A DNA stretch of 26,157 nt. It comes from JAFGED01 sp964551295. GTDB taxonomy: Bacteria > Chloroflexota > Anaerolineae > B4-G1. The stretch covers positions 1 to 26,157 of the forward strand of contig CAZKDJ010000040.1 of NCBI GenBank assembly GCA_964551295.1, written 5' to 3'. Below, one piece after another: positions 15,894 to 22,215 of the stretch. A model generated the notes under the pieces. The model ran no database searches. It was not told where the DNA came from and worked only from the letters and a program-made list of their open reading frames with translations. A program made the position numbers and the translations under genes. Position 1 is the stretch's first letter, and each line of letters starts with the position of its first letter.

Positions 15894-16535
15894 TCAAGGA
15901 TACAACACGTCGATCACGACGCGCACGGGTTCCGTCAGGTAATACGCCTCGTACGCCGCTGGCTCGCGCAGGCCGATGGAAAAGCCGATGTGGGCGTCGG
16001 ACTCGGTGGGGTAGCGGCCGACGCGGGTGACCACGGGGTTCTCCGGCGCGGCGATGGGCAGCCGCTCGCTGACGGGAAAGTCAAACAGGTACAGGTCGCT
16101 GATGATCAGGTCGATGCGCGCCGCGCCCCACGCCGGGTCGTGTCCCGAGGGGAAAGGGGTGGCGGCGTTATCCACCTCGATGGCTTCGAAGAAGGGGGCG
16201 CGATCCCGGGCCTCGGCCACCTCGATGACCACCCGGAAGCGCTCCTCGTGCGCGCCGACCCGCACGTCCGTCAGCGTCCACGTGCCACCCAGCGCCCCAC
16301 CCTGCTTCTTCACCCCCACATAGTCCAAGCTTGGCACACTGGTCGGCTCGGAGGTTGGCGAAGGCGGCGCTGAGGTGGGGGAAGCGGCAGTGGGCTGAGG
16401 GGTCTGGGTTGCGGTCGGCAAGAGCGTGGCAGGCGGGGTCGTGGCGGTCGGCACGTCGCGCTTGGGTGCGCACATGCAGCCGGTGGCCATCAGGATCAGC
16501 GCTAGCACAGTGGCTTGGATTACTTGCTTGGTCAT
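15894..16535 (-). CDS. AMIN-like lipoprotein with Pro/Thr-rich linker
   Basis: This 213-residue protein has a lipoprotein signal with ATGC and the lipidated Cys at 20. A Pro/Thr/Ser-rich linker runs to about residue 68. A beta-rich domain follows: TWTLTDVRVGAHEERFRVVIEV, a middle SDLYLFDFP, and a C-terminal EPVRVVIDVLYP. The opening G-x-H-x-x-(F/Y)xRVV(I/F) and closing RVVIDV are what I associate with the AMIN-like fold. It would sit on the outer face of the membrane and may touch the cell wall. ATG 16535 has GAGGAGG upstream. It follows the acyltransferase gene by 11 nt on the same strand. No enzyme motif is seen. Confidence 0.75.
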   Translation of the reverse strand: MTKQVIQATVLALILMATGCMCAPKRDVPTATTPPATLLPTATQTPQPTAASPTSAPPSPTSEPTSVPSLDYVGVKKQGGALGGTWTLTDVRVGAHEERFRVVIEVAEARDRAPFFEAIEVDNAATPFPSGHDPAWGAARIDLIISDLYLFDFPVSERLPIAAPENPVVTRVGRYPTESDAHIGFSIGLREPAAYEAYYLTEPVRVVIDVLYP

Positions 16536-16546
16536 ATCGCCTCCTC

Positions 16547-17179
16547 TCAGGCGTACACCCCCCGGTATTCCTCCGGCAGTAACTCGGCGATGCGGTGCAT
16601 GATCAGATCGGTGTATTCTTCCAGCTTTTCCCCTCTCACGCGGCCGCTTTCGGGCAGGCGGAAGGGCTTGCCGATGACGACGCGGATGTCGGTGCGGCGC
16701 AACCGGGGCAGGTTTTTCTTGACCTTTTCCGTGCCCGCGATCCCGATCGGAACGACGGGCACATCGGCGCGGGTGGCCAGGTAAGCGATCCCCGTCTTGG
16801 CTTTTTGGAGCGCGGAGGTCTCGCGAGCGCGGGTGCCTTCCGGCGCCAGCCCCAGCACCTCGCCCTCTTTCTTCAACAGGTTAAGCGCCTTGCGCAGCGC
16901 TTGACGATCTATTTCACCCCGGCGCACCCAGATCGCTCCGCCTCCCGCCAGGATCGGGGCGTACAGTGGATTGCGCTTGTGCTTGGCCGCCGCAAAGGCA
17001 CGGATGTTGTGCGGACACACGGTCGCCATCAGCGGGGTATCGAACATGGCCAGGTGGTTGATCGCCGCGATGTAGGGCGGCTCGGGAAAGTTCTCTTTCC
17101 CAATCACCTCCCGGCGCGATATCAGGGCGAACATGATGTTGAGCACGACGCGCATAAAGTTGAGGAATAGCGTAGTCAA
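16547..17179 (-). CDS. 1-acyl-sn-glycerol-3-phosphate acyltransferase family protein (PlsC-like)
   Basis: With the TTG start at 17179 this is 210 residues. The HX4D motif is NHLAMFD (H42, D47) and the substrate motif is APEGTR (E114-R117), followed by VPVVPIGIAG. These are the four-block signature of PlsC-type acyltransferases, which use acyl-ACP, acyl-CoA or acyl-phosphate to make phosphatidic acid. An N-terminal hydrophobic stretch (LFLNFMRVVLNIMFALI) should tether it to the membrane. The frame continues to 17266, but that overlaps the neighbouring lipoprotein gene; TTG 17179 has GGAG 8 nt upstream and lies 28 nt after that gene's stop. ATG 17155 is an alternative. The AMIN-like lipoprotein follows. 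Confidence 0.88.
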   Translation of the reverse strand: MTTLFLNFMRVVLNIMFALISRREVIGKENFPEPPYIAAINHLAMFDTPLMATVCPHNIRAFAAAKHKRNPLYAPILAGGGAIWVRRGEIDRQALRKALNLLKKEGEVLGLAPEGTRARETSALQKAKTGIAYLATRADVPVVPIGIAGTEKVKKNLPRLRRTDIRVVIGKPFRLPESGRVRGEKLEEYTDLIMHRIAELLPEEYRGVYA

Positions 17180-17207
17180 GATGATGACTCCATTTCTGAA
17201 CGATGAA

Positions 17208-18200
17208 CTATCCGGTCGAGACGCTTCCCAGCGCGACGACGCTGAAATCAGCCGGGATGTCGCCATAACAGATGAGCAGCAGCGAAAACGGCACCGTCTC
17301 TCCCGACGCGAGGGGGGACTCTAGCGCCACTACCTCGTGCCGAAAGCCCGTCACCAGCCCGTCGGCGTCGTAGGTGGTGGCGATGACACTCACGCTGCCG
17401 GCAGCCAGATCGCCATCGTTATGCACCGTACCGCTCACCTCGAACCGCGGGCCGGCTGGCCGGCCCTGCGTCTCGACTGCCGACATAGAGACGTAGGAGG
17501 CGGCCAACTCTCCGGCTGCCTGCCCTCGTATGAGAGAAACCTGGGGAACGACCCGACCCGGCGGCGGGTCGATGAACAGCGCGCCAAAGGGCGCGCGCGC
17601 GCCTGGCGGGATCAGATCGGCGGCCACGAACGTATCCTTCTCGGCCACGCGCTGGCCGCCTGCGTCAAACAGTGTCACCAGCACATGCACATTGGTCACC
17701 GGGGCGGCAGTCATGTTGACCACCTCCCCCAGGCACCACAGGCTGCCGACGGGTGTCTCATAGCAAGCGACGCCCTGCACGTCGAACGGGATCGGCGTAG
17801 GCGTCGGGATTAACAAACTACCGGAGGCCTCCTCACCCTCCTCTTCCTCCCCGGTGGGAATGAGCACCTCCTGCCCCACGCGCAGGAACCGGGGATCCTC
17901 GATGCCGTTGGCCCGCTGGATTGCCTCCACGCTCACCCCGTACTCCTGGGCGATCTCCAGCAACGTGTCCCCCGATCGGATGACGTACACGATGGGCATG
18001 GGGCTGACGGTGGGCGTGGCCGTGTCGGCCAGCGGGAGGGCGGGCGCCGTGCCCGCCGGGCCGACGACGAGCGTGGGACCGGAAGGCGGCGTGTTCGTGG
18101 GCGATGGCCCCGGCGTCGGCTGAGGGGTGACCACCGTACCGCAGGCCGCCAGCGTCACGGCGAGTGATACGCAAAGGATGAGAATCGTCGCCTTATTCAT
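17208..18200 (-). CDS. LysM lipoprotein with two FxLYD-like domains
   Basis: ATG 18200 is chosen: it starts a clean lipoprotein signal (LAAC, Cys 20) right behind a TATAAT box. The longer frame to 18464 would run through a repeat and the neighbour gene. The protein has 330 residues. A Pro/Thr-rich linker is followed by one LysM (about 72-117, VYVIRSGDTLLEIAQEYG and FLRVGQEVLIPTG), an acidic segment, and two related beta domains (about 145-235 and 240-325). These resemble FxLYD domains: WCLGEVVNMTAAPVTNVHVLV and FEVSGTVHNDGDLAAGSVSVI, each with a strand ending …LFDAGG or …TYDADG. It should be a surface protein holding peptidoglycan. Function beyond that is unknown. Confidence 0.82.
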   Translation of the reverse strand: MNKATILILCVSLAVTLAACGTVVTPQPTPGPSPTNTPPSGPTLVVGPAGTAPALPLADTATPTVSPMPIVYVIRSGDTLLEIAQEYGVSVEAIQRANGIEDPRFLRVGQEVLIPTGEEEEGEEASGSLLIPTPTPIPFDVQGVACYETPVGSLWCLGEVVNMTAAPVTNVHVLVTLFDAGGQRVAEKDTFVAADLIPPGARAPFGALFIDPPPGRVVPQVSLIRGQAAGELAASYVSMSAVETQGRPAGPRFEVSGTVHNDGDLAAGSVSVIATTYDADGLVTGFRHEVVALESPLASGETVPFSLLLICYGDIPADFSVVALGSVSTG

Positions 18201-18213
18201 TTGCCTGTCGCGG

Positions 18214-18239
18214 ATTATACCATGACTGCCTTTTGTCAA
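18214..18239 (-). promoter_or_regulatory. promoter of the LysM/FxLYD lipoprotein gene
   Basis: Reading the minus strand, TATAAT (18219-18214) is preceded by TGG, an extended -10. TTGACA (18239-18234) lies only 14 bp upstream, shorter than usual, so the extended -10 may carry most of the activity. Predicted start near 18207 would leave a very short leader before ATG 18200. Confidence 0.55.
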
Positions 18240-18249
18240 CGAATTGGGC

Positions 18250-18292
18250 AACGAATAAACGAATGGACAGCGCAGACATTCGTTTATTCGTT
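18250..18292. repeat. palindromic repeat, CGAAT family, copy 2
   Basis: The same 15-bp arms as copy 1 (18250-18264 and 18278-18292) surround a 13-nt loop. Read on the minus strand, the loop shares CTGCGCTGTCC with copy 1. It lies 12 bp beyond the stop of the minus-strand TVP38-type gene, so it has the same position and orientation relative to its upstream gene as copy 1. Confidence 0.85.
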
Positions 18293-18304
18293 TCTCATTC
18301 GATG

Positions 18305-19051
18305 TCACTTTGGCGCCTCTCGTTCCTCGTCCGCCTCTGGCGTACGCCCCGGAGCCAGCGTCTCGGCCAGGCCGACCATCGCCTCCTCGAACCGCGCTTC
18401 GTAGCGCCAAAAGGCCCACCCCAGCACGGCTGCGCCGCCGATCAGGGGAATCCACGCCCACCACGGCAAGTCACTCGCTTTGGCTCCCACCCAACAGGAG
18501 ACGAACACCCCCGGCAGTCCTCCCAGTGCCGACAGCACGCTCATGCGCAGGATTGGCAGCGGGCTGAGGCCAACCAGGAAGCAAACCACGTCGTCGGGCA
18601 GGAAGGGGAGCAGGAAGACGAGGAAGAAGAACATTGCCCCCCGACGGTGCGCTATGCCGTCCCATTTGGCCAATTGCTCCGGTCTGACCAGCCGCTCCAC
18701 CAGCGGCCGGCCAAGCCAGTGCCCCAGCAGCATGGCCAGCGCCCGACCCACGATCAATCCGATCATGCTGTACAGCGTGCCCAACCACAGGCCGTACAGG
18801 TAGCCGTTTGCTATGCCGATAATCTGGCCAGGCAGGGGGGCCGCCAGCACCTGTGCGGCGTTCAACGCGATGCTGACCATGGGCGCCCACGGCCCAAAGC
18901 CGCGTATCCACGTCCGAACGCGCTCCTGGTTGTTGAAAAACTGCCACACCGGCTCGCGCCAGTACCACAGCGCCGCGCTGACGGCGAGGATGAACGCGGC
19001 CAAGAGCGCGATCTGTATCCACACACGCTTGTCGTTCCTGGAAGGGGTCAC
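18305..19051 (-). CDS. TVP38/TMEM64 family (VTT domain) membrane protein
   Basis: The start GTG 19051 overlaps the MFS stop as GTGA, so the two are translationally coupled; the longer frame to 19177 would lie inside the MFS gene. The product is 248 residues with about six hydrophobic segments. An N-terminal anchor (IALLAAFILAVSAALWYW) precedes the VTT core: SIALNAAQVLAAPLPGQIIG, then GYLYGLWLGTLYSMIGLIVG, with a later FLLPFLPDDVVCFLVGLS. The APLPGQ and FLPDD segments match the two re-entrant pieces of this superfamily, now linked to lipid scrambling or small-solute transport. The substrate is unknown. The tail is charged and cytoplasmic. A palindromic repeat follows the stop. Confidence 0.88.
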   Translation of the reverse strand: MTPSRNDKRVWIQIALLAAFILAVSAALWYWREPVWQFFNNQERVRTWIRGFGPWAPMVSIALNAAQVLAAPLPGQIIGIANGYLYGLWLGTLYSMIGLIVGRALAMLLGHWLGRPLVERLVRPEQLAKWDGIAHRRGAMFFFLVFLLPFLPDDVVCFLVGLSPLPILRMSVLSALGGLPGVFVSCWVGAKASDLPWWAWIPLIGGAAVLGWAFWRYEARFEEAMVGLAETLAPGRTPEADEEREAPK

Positions 19052-20346
19052 GATTGAGCCTCCGCCAGGGCGACCGGCAGAGATGGCTTCAATCCCAGGC
19101 TGAGCAGGAACCCTATCGCTACGAGCACCGTCGCTAATCCAAAGAGCACGCTGTACGAGGTCATCTCCAGCAGCCACCCACCGATCACGGGTACCACCGT
19201 CAGAATGCCCATGACAAAGTTACTGATACCGATGTAGGTCGGGCGCATGCCTTCCGGAGCGATCTCGAGGACATAGTTGAAGAAACCCATGAGCCACGCG
19301 CTATTGATCGTGCCGAGGGATACATAGACCAAGGGGTAGGCCGGGGCCAATTGACCGTCCGCCAGGTGCGCGACCAGCGCGAACAGGGGGCCCAGGATGG
19401 CCGCCGCGCTTCCAATGCAGATGACGGGGCGCGTCCCCCACCGCTCGCACACCCACCCCAGTAACGCGCTGGCCGCAACGCTCCCCATCGTCTGAGCGAT
19501 GACAAAGCTGCCGACGATGGCCTCCGGCAGGGCCAGTTCTTTGGTCGCGTGCTGGACGTAGAACGGCGTCGCCAGCCCCATCATGGCGACCATGATGCGG
19601 CACAGCATCAGGTGACGGAATGCGGGGTTGGCGAACGGCAACTTCAGCCAGGCGATCAGCCGCCTGAAGCGGGGCTCTTTTTCGGCGGCCGCGTCCGTCT
19701 CCTGAGACATCGCGGTAGATGGAACTTCGCGCAGCAGAAAGAGCGCGACCGTGGAGGGAATGAGTAGCGTGCTCGCCAGGGCAAAGATCAGCGTATAGTT
19801 GCTCGGAAAAGAGAGCCGGCCCAGGATCTGCCCGATCAACACGCCGGCCCCGATCCCCGCCAGCCCACCGATGACCTGCGCCGTGCCCAGCAGCCGCCCG
19901 CGCCGCCGCGAGGGAATGGCCTGCGCCATGATCTCGAACCAGGCCACGCTCCCAACGCCATCGCTCATCGCCCACAGCAGGAGGCAGGCAAAGAACAGCA
20001 CCATCATACCTGTGGGGCTTTTCTGCCCCAGCCCCAGGCCCAGCCCCAGCGCGATCAACCAAAACAGGACCCGGCCGCTGATCCCGGCGAGCAGGTAGGG
20101 CTTTTTGCGCGGTTTGTCGTTGACGATGCGGGCAGACACCAGTTGGGGCAGCAGCCAGCCGCCGCTGAACACCGTGCTGACCGAGCCGATCACGAGAGCC
20201 GAGTCGGTCAGCTCGCTGACGAACGCGGGCAGGATGCTGTTGGGGTTGAAAAAATTGAACGCTATGCTGAAAGAGACATAGTCCACCAGGAAAGCGCCAA
20301 AGTTCCAACGGTAATTGGGGGGAAAAGTTTCCGGATTTTCACTCAC
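19048..20346 (-). CDS. MFS transporter
   Basis: This 432-residue protein has about 12 hydrophobic helices and a central charged loop near residues 210-230 (AMSQETDAAAEKEPRFRRL), as in the major facilitator superfamily. The 2-3 loop region reads RIVNDKPRKKPYLLAG, a variant of the usual basic motif. A later LLGWVCERWGTRPVICIG is the matching motif in the second half. The substrate cannot be told. The start GTG 20346 coincides with the predicted transcription start, so the message may be leaderless. The stop is fused to the VTT gene start. It stands back to back with the DUF488 gene, with promoters side by side. Confidence 0.9.
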   Translation of the reverse strand: MSENPETFPPNYRWNFGAFLVDYVSFSIAFNFFNPNSILPAFVSELTDSALVIGSVSTVFSGGWLLPQLVSARIVNDKPRKKPYLLAGISGRVLFWLIALGLGLGLGQKSPTGMMVLFFACLLLWAMSDGVGSVAWFEIMAQAIPSRRRGRLLGTAQVIGGLAGIGAGVLIGQILGRLSFPSNYTLIFALASTLLIPSTVALFLLREVPSTAMSQETDAAAEKEPRFRRLIAWLKLPFANPAFRHLMLCRIMVAMMGLATPFYVQHATKELALPEAIVGSFVIAQTMGSVAASALLGWVCERWGTRPVICIGSAAAILGPLFALVAHLADGQLAPAYPLVYVSLGTINSAWLMGFFNYVLEIAPEGMRPTYIGISNFVMGILTVVPVIGGWLLEMTSYSVLFGLATVLVAIGFLLSLGLKPSLPVALAEAQS

Positions 20347-20352
20347 AGCGAA

Positions 20353-20380
20353 AGTGTACCACGAAGCCCCAGGCCGTCAA
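20353..20380 (-). promoter_or_regulatory. promoter of the MFS/VTT unit, probably leaderless
   Basis: On the minus strand, TTGACG (20380-20375), 16 bp ending in TGG, and TACACT (20358-20353). Transcription should start about 6-7 nt later, at or next to the GTG at 20346. No ribosome site is visible upstream of that codon. Confidence 0.65.
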
Positions 20381-20385
20381 GGCGG

Positions 20386-20413
20386 TTGTCATTTGCGCGG
20401 ATTTGGCTATACT
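20386..20413 (+). promoter_or_regulatory. promoter of the DUF488/RecQ cluster
   Basis: TTGTCA (20386-20391), 16 bp, and TATACT (20408-20413). Predicted start near 20420, 20 nt before ATG 20440, with GGGAGA between. It lies only 5 bp from the -35 box of the divergent MFS promoter, so one factor could affect both. Confidence 0.6.
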
Positions 20414-20439
20414 TTTACTGCGTTGGGAGACGAACGACC

Positions 20440-20937
20440 ATGACACAAGACCCGTTGATCTATACAATCGGCCACGCCAACCACGAGGTAGCTGACTTCA
20501 TCGACATGTTGCGTCAGCACGCGATTTCCCTAGTCGTGGACGTGCGCAGCCAGCCTTACAGCCGCTGGGCGTCCCAGTTCAACCGCGAGCTTTTGGCTCA
20601 CGATCTGGAGGTTGCCGGCATCGCCTATCGCTTTATGGGAGACGCCCTCGGCGGCCGGCCAACCGATCCCAGTCTGTATGATCCCGGCCAGGATCACCCC
20701 AACTATGCACGTGTGGCGCAGTCTCCGGCGTACCAGGCCGGGATCGATCGCCTGCTCGACCTGGCCCGCGCCGACCGCGTGGCCGTGATGTGCGGCGAGG
20801 GCGACCACCGTCAGTGCCACCGGCATCTGCTCATCACCCAGACCCTGCTCCGGCGCGGCGCGCACGTGCGCCACATCCAGCCGGACGGAACGACGGTCAA
20901 GGGCGAGCCGGTGGTTCAGCAGTTGTCGTTGCTTTGA
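20440..20937 (+). CDS. DUF488 family protein, first copy
   Basis: This 165-residue protein opens IYTIGHANHEVADFIDML and VVDVRSQPYSRWASQF, and ends with VMCGEGDHRQCHRHLL: C118, E120 and the C126-H127-R128 triplet, all signatures of DUF488. The Cys/Glu/His/Arg set looks like a catalytic or metal-binding site, but the reaction is not established as far as I know. There is no signal peptide, so it should be cytoplasmic. ATG 20440 is chosen for the ribosome site GGGAGA and the promoter; the open frame upstream to 20143 runs through the divergent gene. A second DUF488 gene starts 11 nt after its stop. Confidence 0.9.
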   Translation: MTQDPLIYTIGHANHEVADFIDMLRQHAISLVVDVRSQPYSRWASQFNRELLAHDLEVAGIAYRFMGDALGGRPTDPSLYDPGQDHPNYARVAQSPAYQAGIDRLLDLARADRVAVMCGEGDHRQCHRHLLITQTLLRRGAHVRHIQPDGTTVKGEPVVQQLSLL

Positions 20938-20948
20938 AGGGGAGCGTC

Positions 20949-21389
20949 GTGGCCATCATCTATACCATCGGCTACAAGGGCAAGTCGCTGGAGGCTTTCA
21001 TCGATCAACTGCGCGAAGCCGGCGTGGATGGGGTGATCGACGTGCGCCTGCGCAACACGTCCCACCTGGCGGGCTACACCAAGCGGGACGACCTGGCGTT
21101 CCTGCTGCGTGAGGGGTTCGGCATCGCCTACGAGCACCGCCCCGAACTGGCCCCCACGCGGGAGATATTTGAATCGTACCGGGACAAGGTGGACTGGGCA
21201 GCCTACGCGGCCGCCTTCCTGCCGCTCCTGGAGGAACGGGCCGCCGAGGAGATCGGGCGCGAGATACTGGCGCGATACGGCAGGCCATGCCTCCTGTGCT
21301 CCGAACCGACCGCCGAAAGGTGCCACCGCCGCCTGGTCGCCGAGTACTGGGCCGAACGACTGCCGGAGCTGACCATCGTACATCTGTAG
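20949..21389 (+). CDS. DUF488 family protein, second copy
   Basis: This 146-residue protein opens IYTIGYKGKSLEAFIDQL and VIDVRLRNTSHLAGYTKRDDL, and ends with LLCSEPTAERCHRRLVAEYW (C117, E119, C125-H126-R127). It aligns with the first copy through all landmarks but differs in most other residues, so it is an old paralogue and not a fresh duplicate. GTG 20949 follows AAGGGGAG at 20937-20944. The frame is open further upstream, but that part overlaps the first copy. The stop TAG lies in CTGTAGGGC, the same word that ends the DUF6429 region at 26056. It could work as a pair with the first copy. Confidence 0.9.
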   Translation: MAIIYTIGYKGKSLEAFIDQLREAGVDGVIDVRLRNTSHLAGYTKRDDLAFLLREGFGIAYEHRPELAPTREIFESYRDKVDWAAYAAAFLPLLEERAAEEIGREILARYGRPCLLCSEPTAERCHRRLVAEYWAERLPELTIVHL

Positions 21390-21427
21390 GGCGGTTTTTC
21401 TAATCGCCTCGGTTCTTTGAAGCGCTC

Positions 21428-21449
21428 GGTCGGATAAGCAAATCCGACC
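21428..21449. repeat. hairpin upstream of the dual-OB gene ribosome site
   Basis: GGTCGGAT (21428-21435) and ATCCGACC (21442-21449) form a perfect 8-bp stem with a 6-nt loop. The ribosome site AAGGAGG starts 5 nt later (21454-21460), so the fold could affect translation or processing between the second DUF488 gene and the next gene. Confidence 0.7.
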
Positions 21450-21462
21450 TACCAAGGAGGGT

Positions 21463-22182
21463 ATGCCAAAACAGGAGGTCCTCATTCTGGCGATGACGCG
21501 CATGCTCAGCGGCATCTGCACGGCCGGGGTCACGCGCGAGCCGGACCCCGTGACCGGCCTGCGCTGGGTGCGCCCGGTGCGCGAGTTCGACACCGTCTTG
21601 CCAGGCGACATGAGGGACGCCGACGGCCGCATGGTGCAGTGCTGCGACGTGGTCGAGCTGCACCTGCTGACCCCGCGCCCCGACCCGCCCCACGTTGAGG
21701 ACTGGACCGCCGACTTTGTACGCCACAGGCCGCGAATGCTGCACCGCCTAGAGGGGGAGAAGCGGGCGCGCTTCTTTGCCCACCACCTCGACCGCGCGCC
21801 GGAGGACGTGCTCGTCCGCCACACCCGCTCCCTGTGCCTGGCGCAGCCCGAGCAGGTGTGGGCCCAGTTCTCGCTGGACGCCTACTCCGGCAAGTACGAG
21901 GCGCGCATGGGGTTCATCCTGGCGGGCGACGTGAGGTGTCCCCGGGCAGCGAGCCGGCGCGGCGTCGCCGTCACCGATCTCAAGTGGCGGGCGCTGGGGC
22001 GTGCCTGGCTGGGCGATTCGGGCGGCCGTCTGGTGCTGGATCACGACGCGCTTTTCGAGCGATTGAACGCCGAGGCGCTCTACCTGGCCATCGGGTTGAG
22101 CCGAAGCTGGCAGGGGCAGTATTGGCCGCTGGTCATCGGCGTGCACGCGGTGCCGGATTATGTAGAGCGAATGTGCGAATGA
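21463..22182 (+). CDS. probable dual-OB domain protein
   Basis: This 239-residue soluble protein opens VLILAMTRMLSGICTAG, then GLRWVRPV, CCDVVELHLL and PHVEDWTADF, and later SGKYEARMGFILAGDV, VTDLKWRALG, LYLAIGLSRSWQGQYWPLVIG and HAVPDY. I recognise this layout, with moderate confidence, as the dual OB-containing family, in which two OB-like barrels lie in tandem; those proteins appear next to nucleic-acid enzymes and have no settled function. It lies between the DUF488 pair and recQ, all on one strand. ATG 21463 is only 2 nt after AAGGAGG, a tight spacing, but the VLILA segment argues for it. The stop TGA lies in an 8-bp tandem repeat. Confidence 0.7.
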   Translation: MPKQEVLILAMTRMLSGICTAGVTREPDPVTGLRWVRPVREFDTVLPGDMRDADGRMVQCCDVVELHLLTPRPDPPHVEDWTADFVRHRPRMLHRLEGEKRARFFAHHLDRAPEDVLVRHTRSLCLAQPEQVWAQFSLDAYSGKYEARMGFILAGDVRCPRAASRRGVAVTDLKWRALGRAWLGDSGGRLVLDHDALFERLNAEALYLAIGLSRSWQGQYWPLVIGVHAVPDYVERMCE

Positions 22183-22215
22183 ACGAATAAGCGAATGGAG
22201 GGATGAACGGATGGA
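22168..22215 (+). repeat. degenerate 8-bp tandem repeat across the dual-OB/recQ junction
   Basis: Six consecutive 8-bp units: CGAATGTG, CGAATGAA, CGAATAAG, CGAATGGA, GGGATGAA, CGGATGGA. The array contains the TGA stop of the upstream gene (22180-22182), the GGAGGG ribosome site (22197-22202) and the ATG of recQ (22211). Units 2-4 match one arm of the palindromic repeats at 9046 and 18250. Confidence 0.75.

Noticed and set aside
18200..18464. N-terminal extension of the LysM lipoprotein
   Set aside because: It would run through the palindromic repeat, the promoter and the neighbouring gene, and would hide the lipoprotein signal.
20143..20440. N-terminal extension of the first DUF488 protein
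   Set aside because: It lies over the divergent MFS gene and its promoter; DUF488 sequence begins right after ATG 20440.
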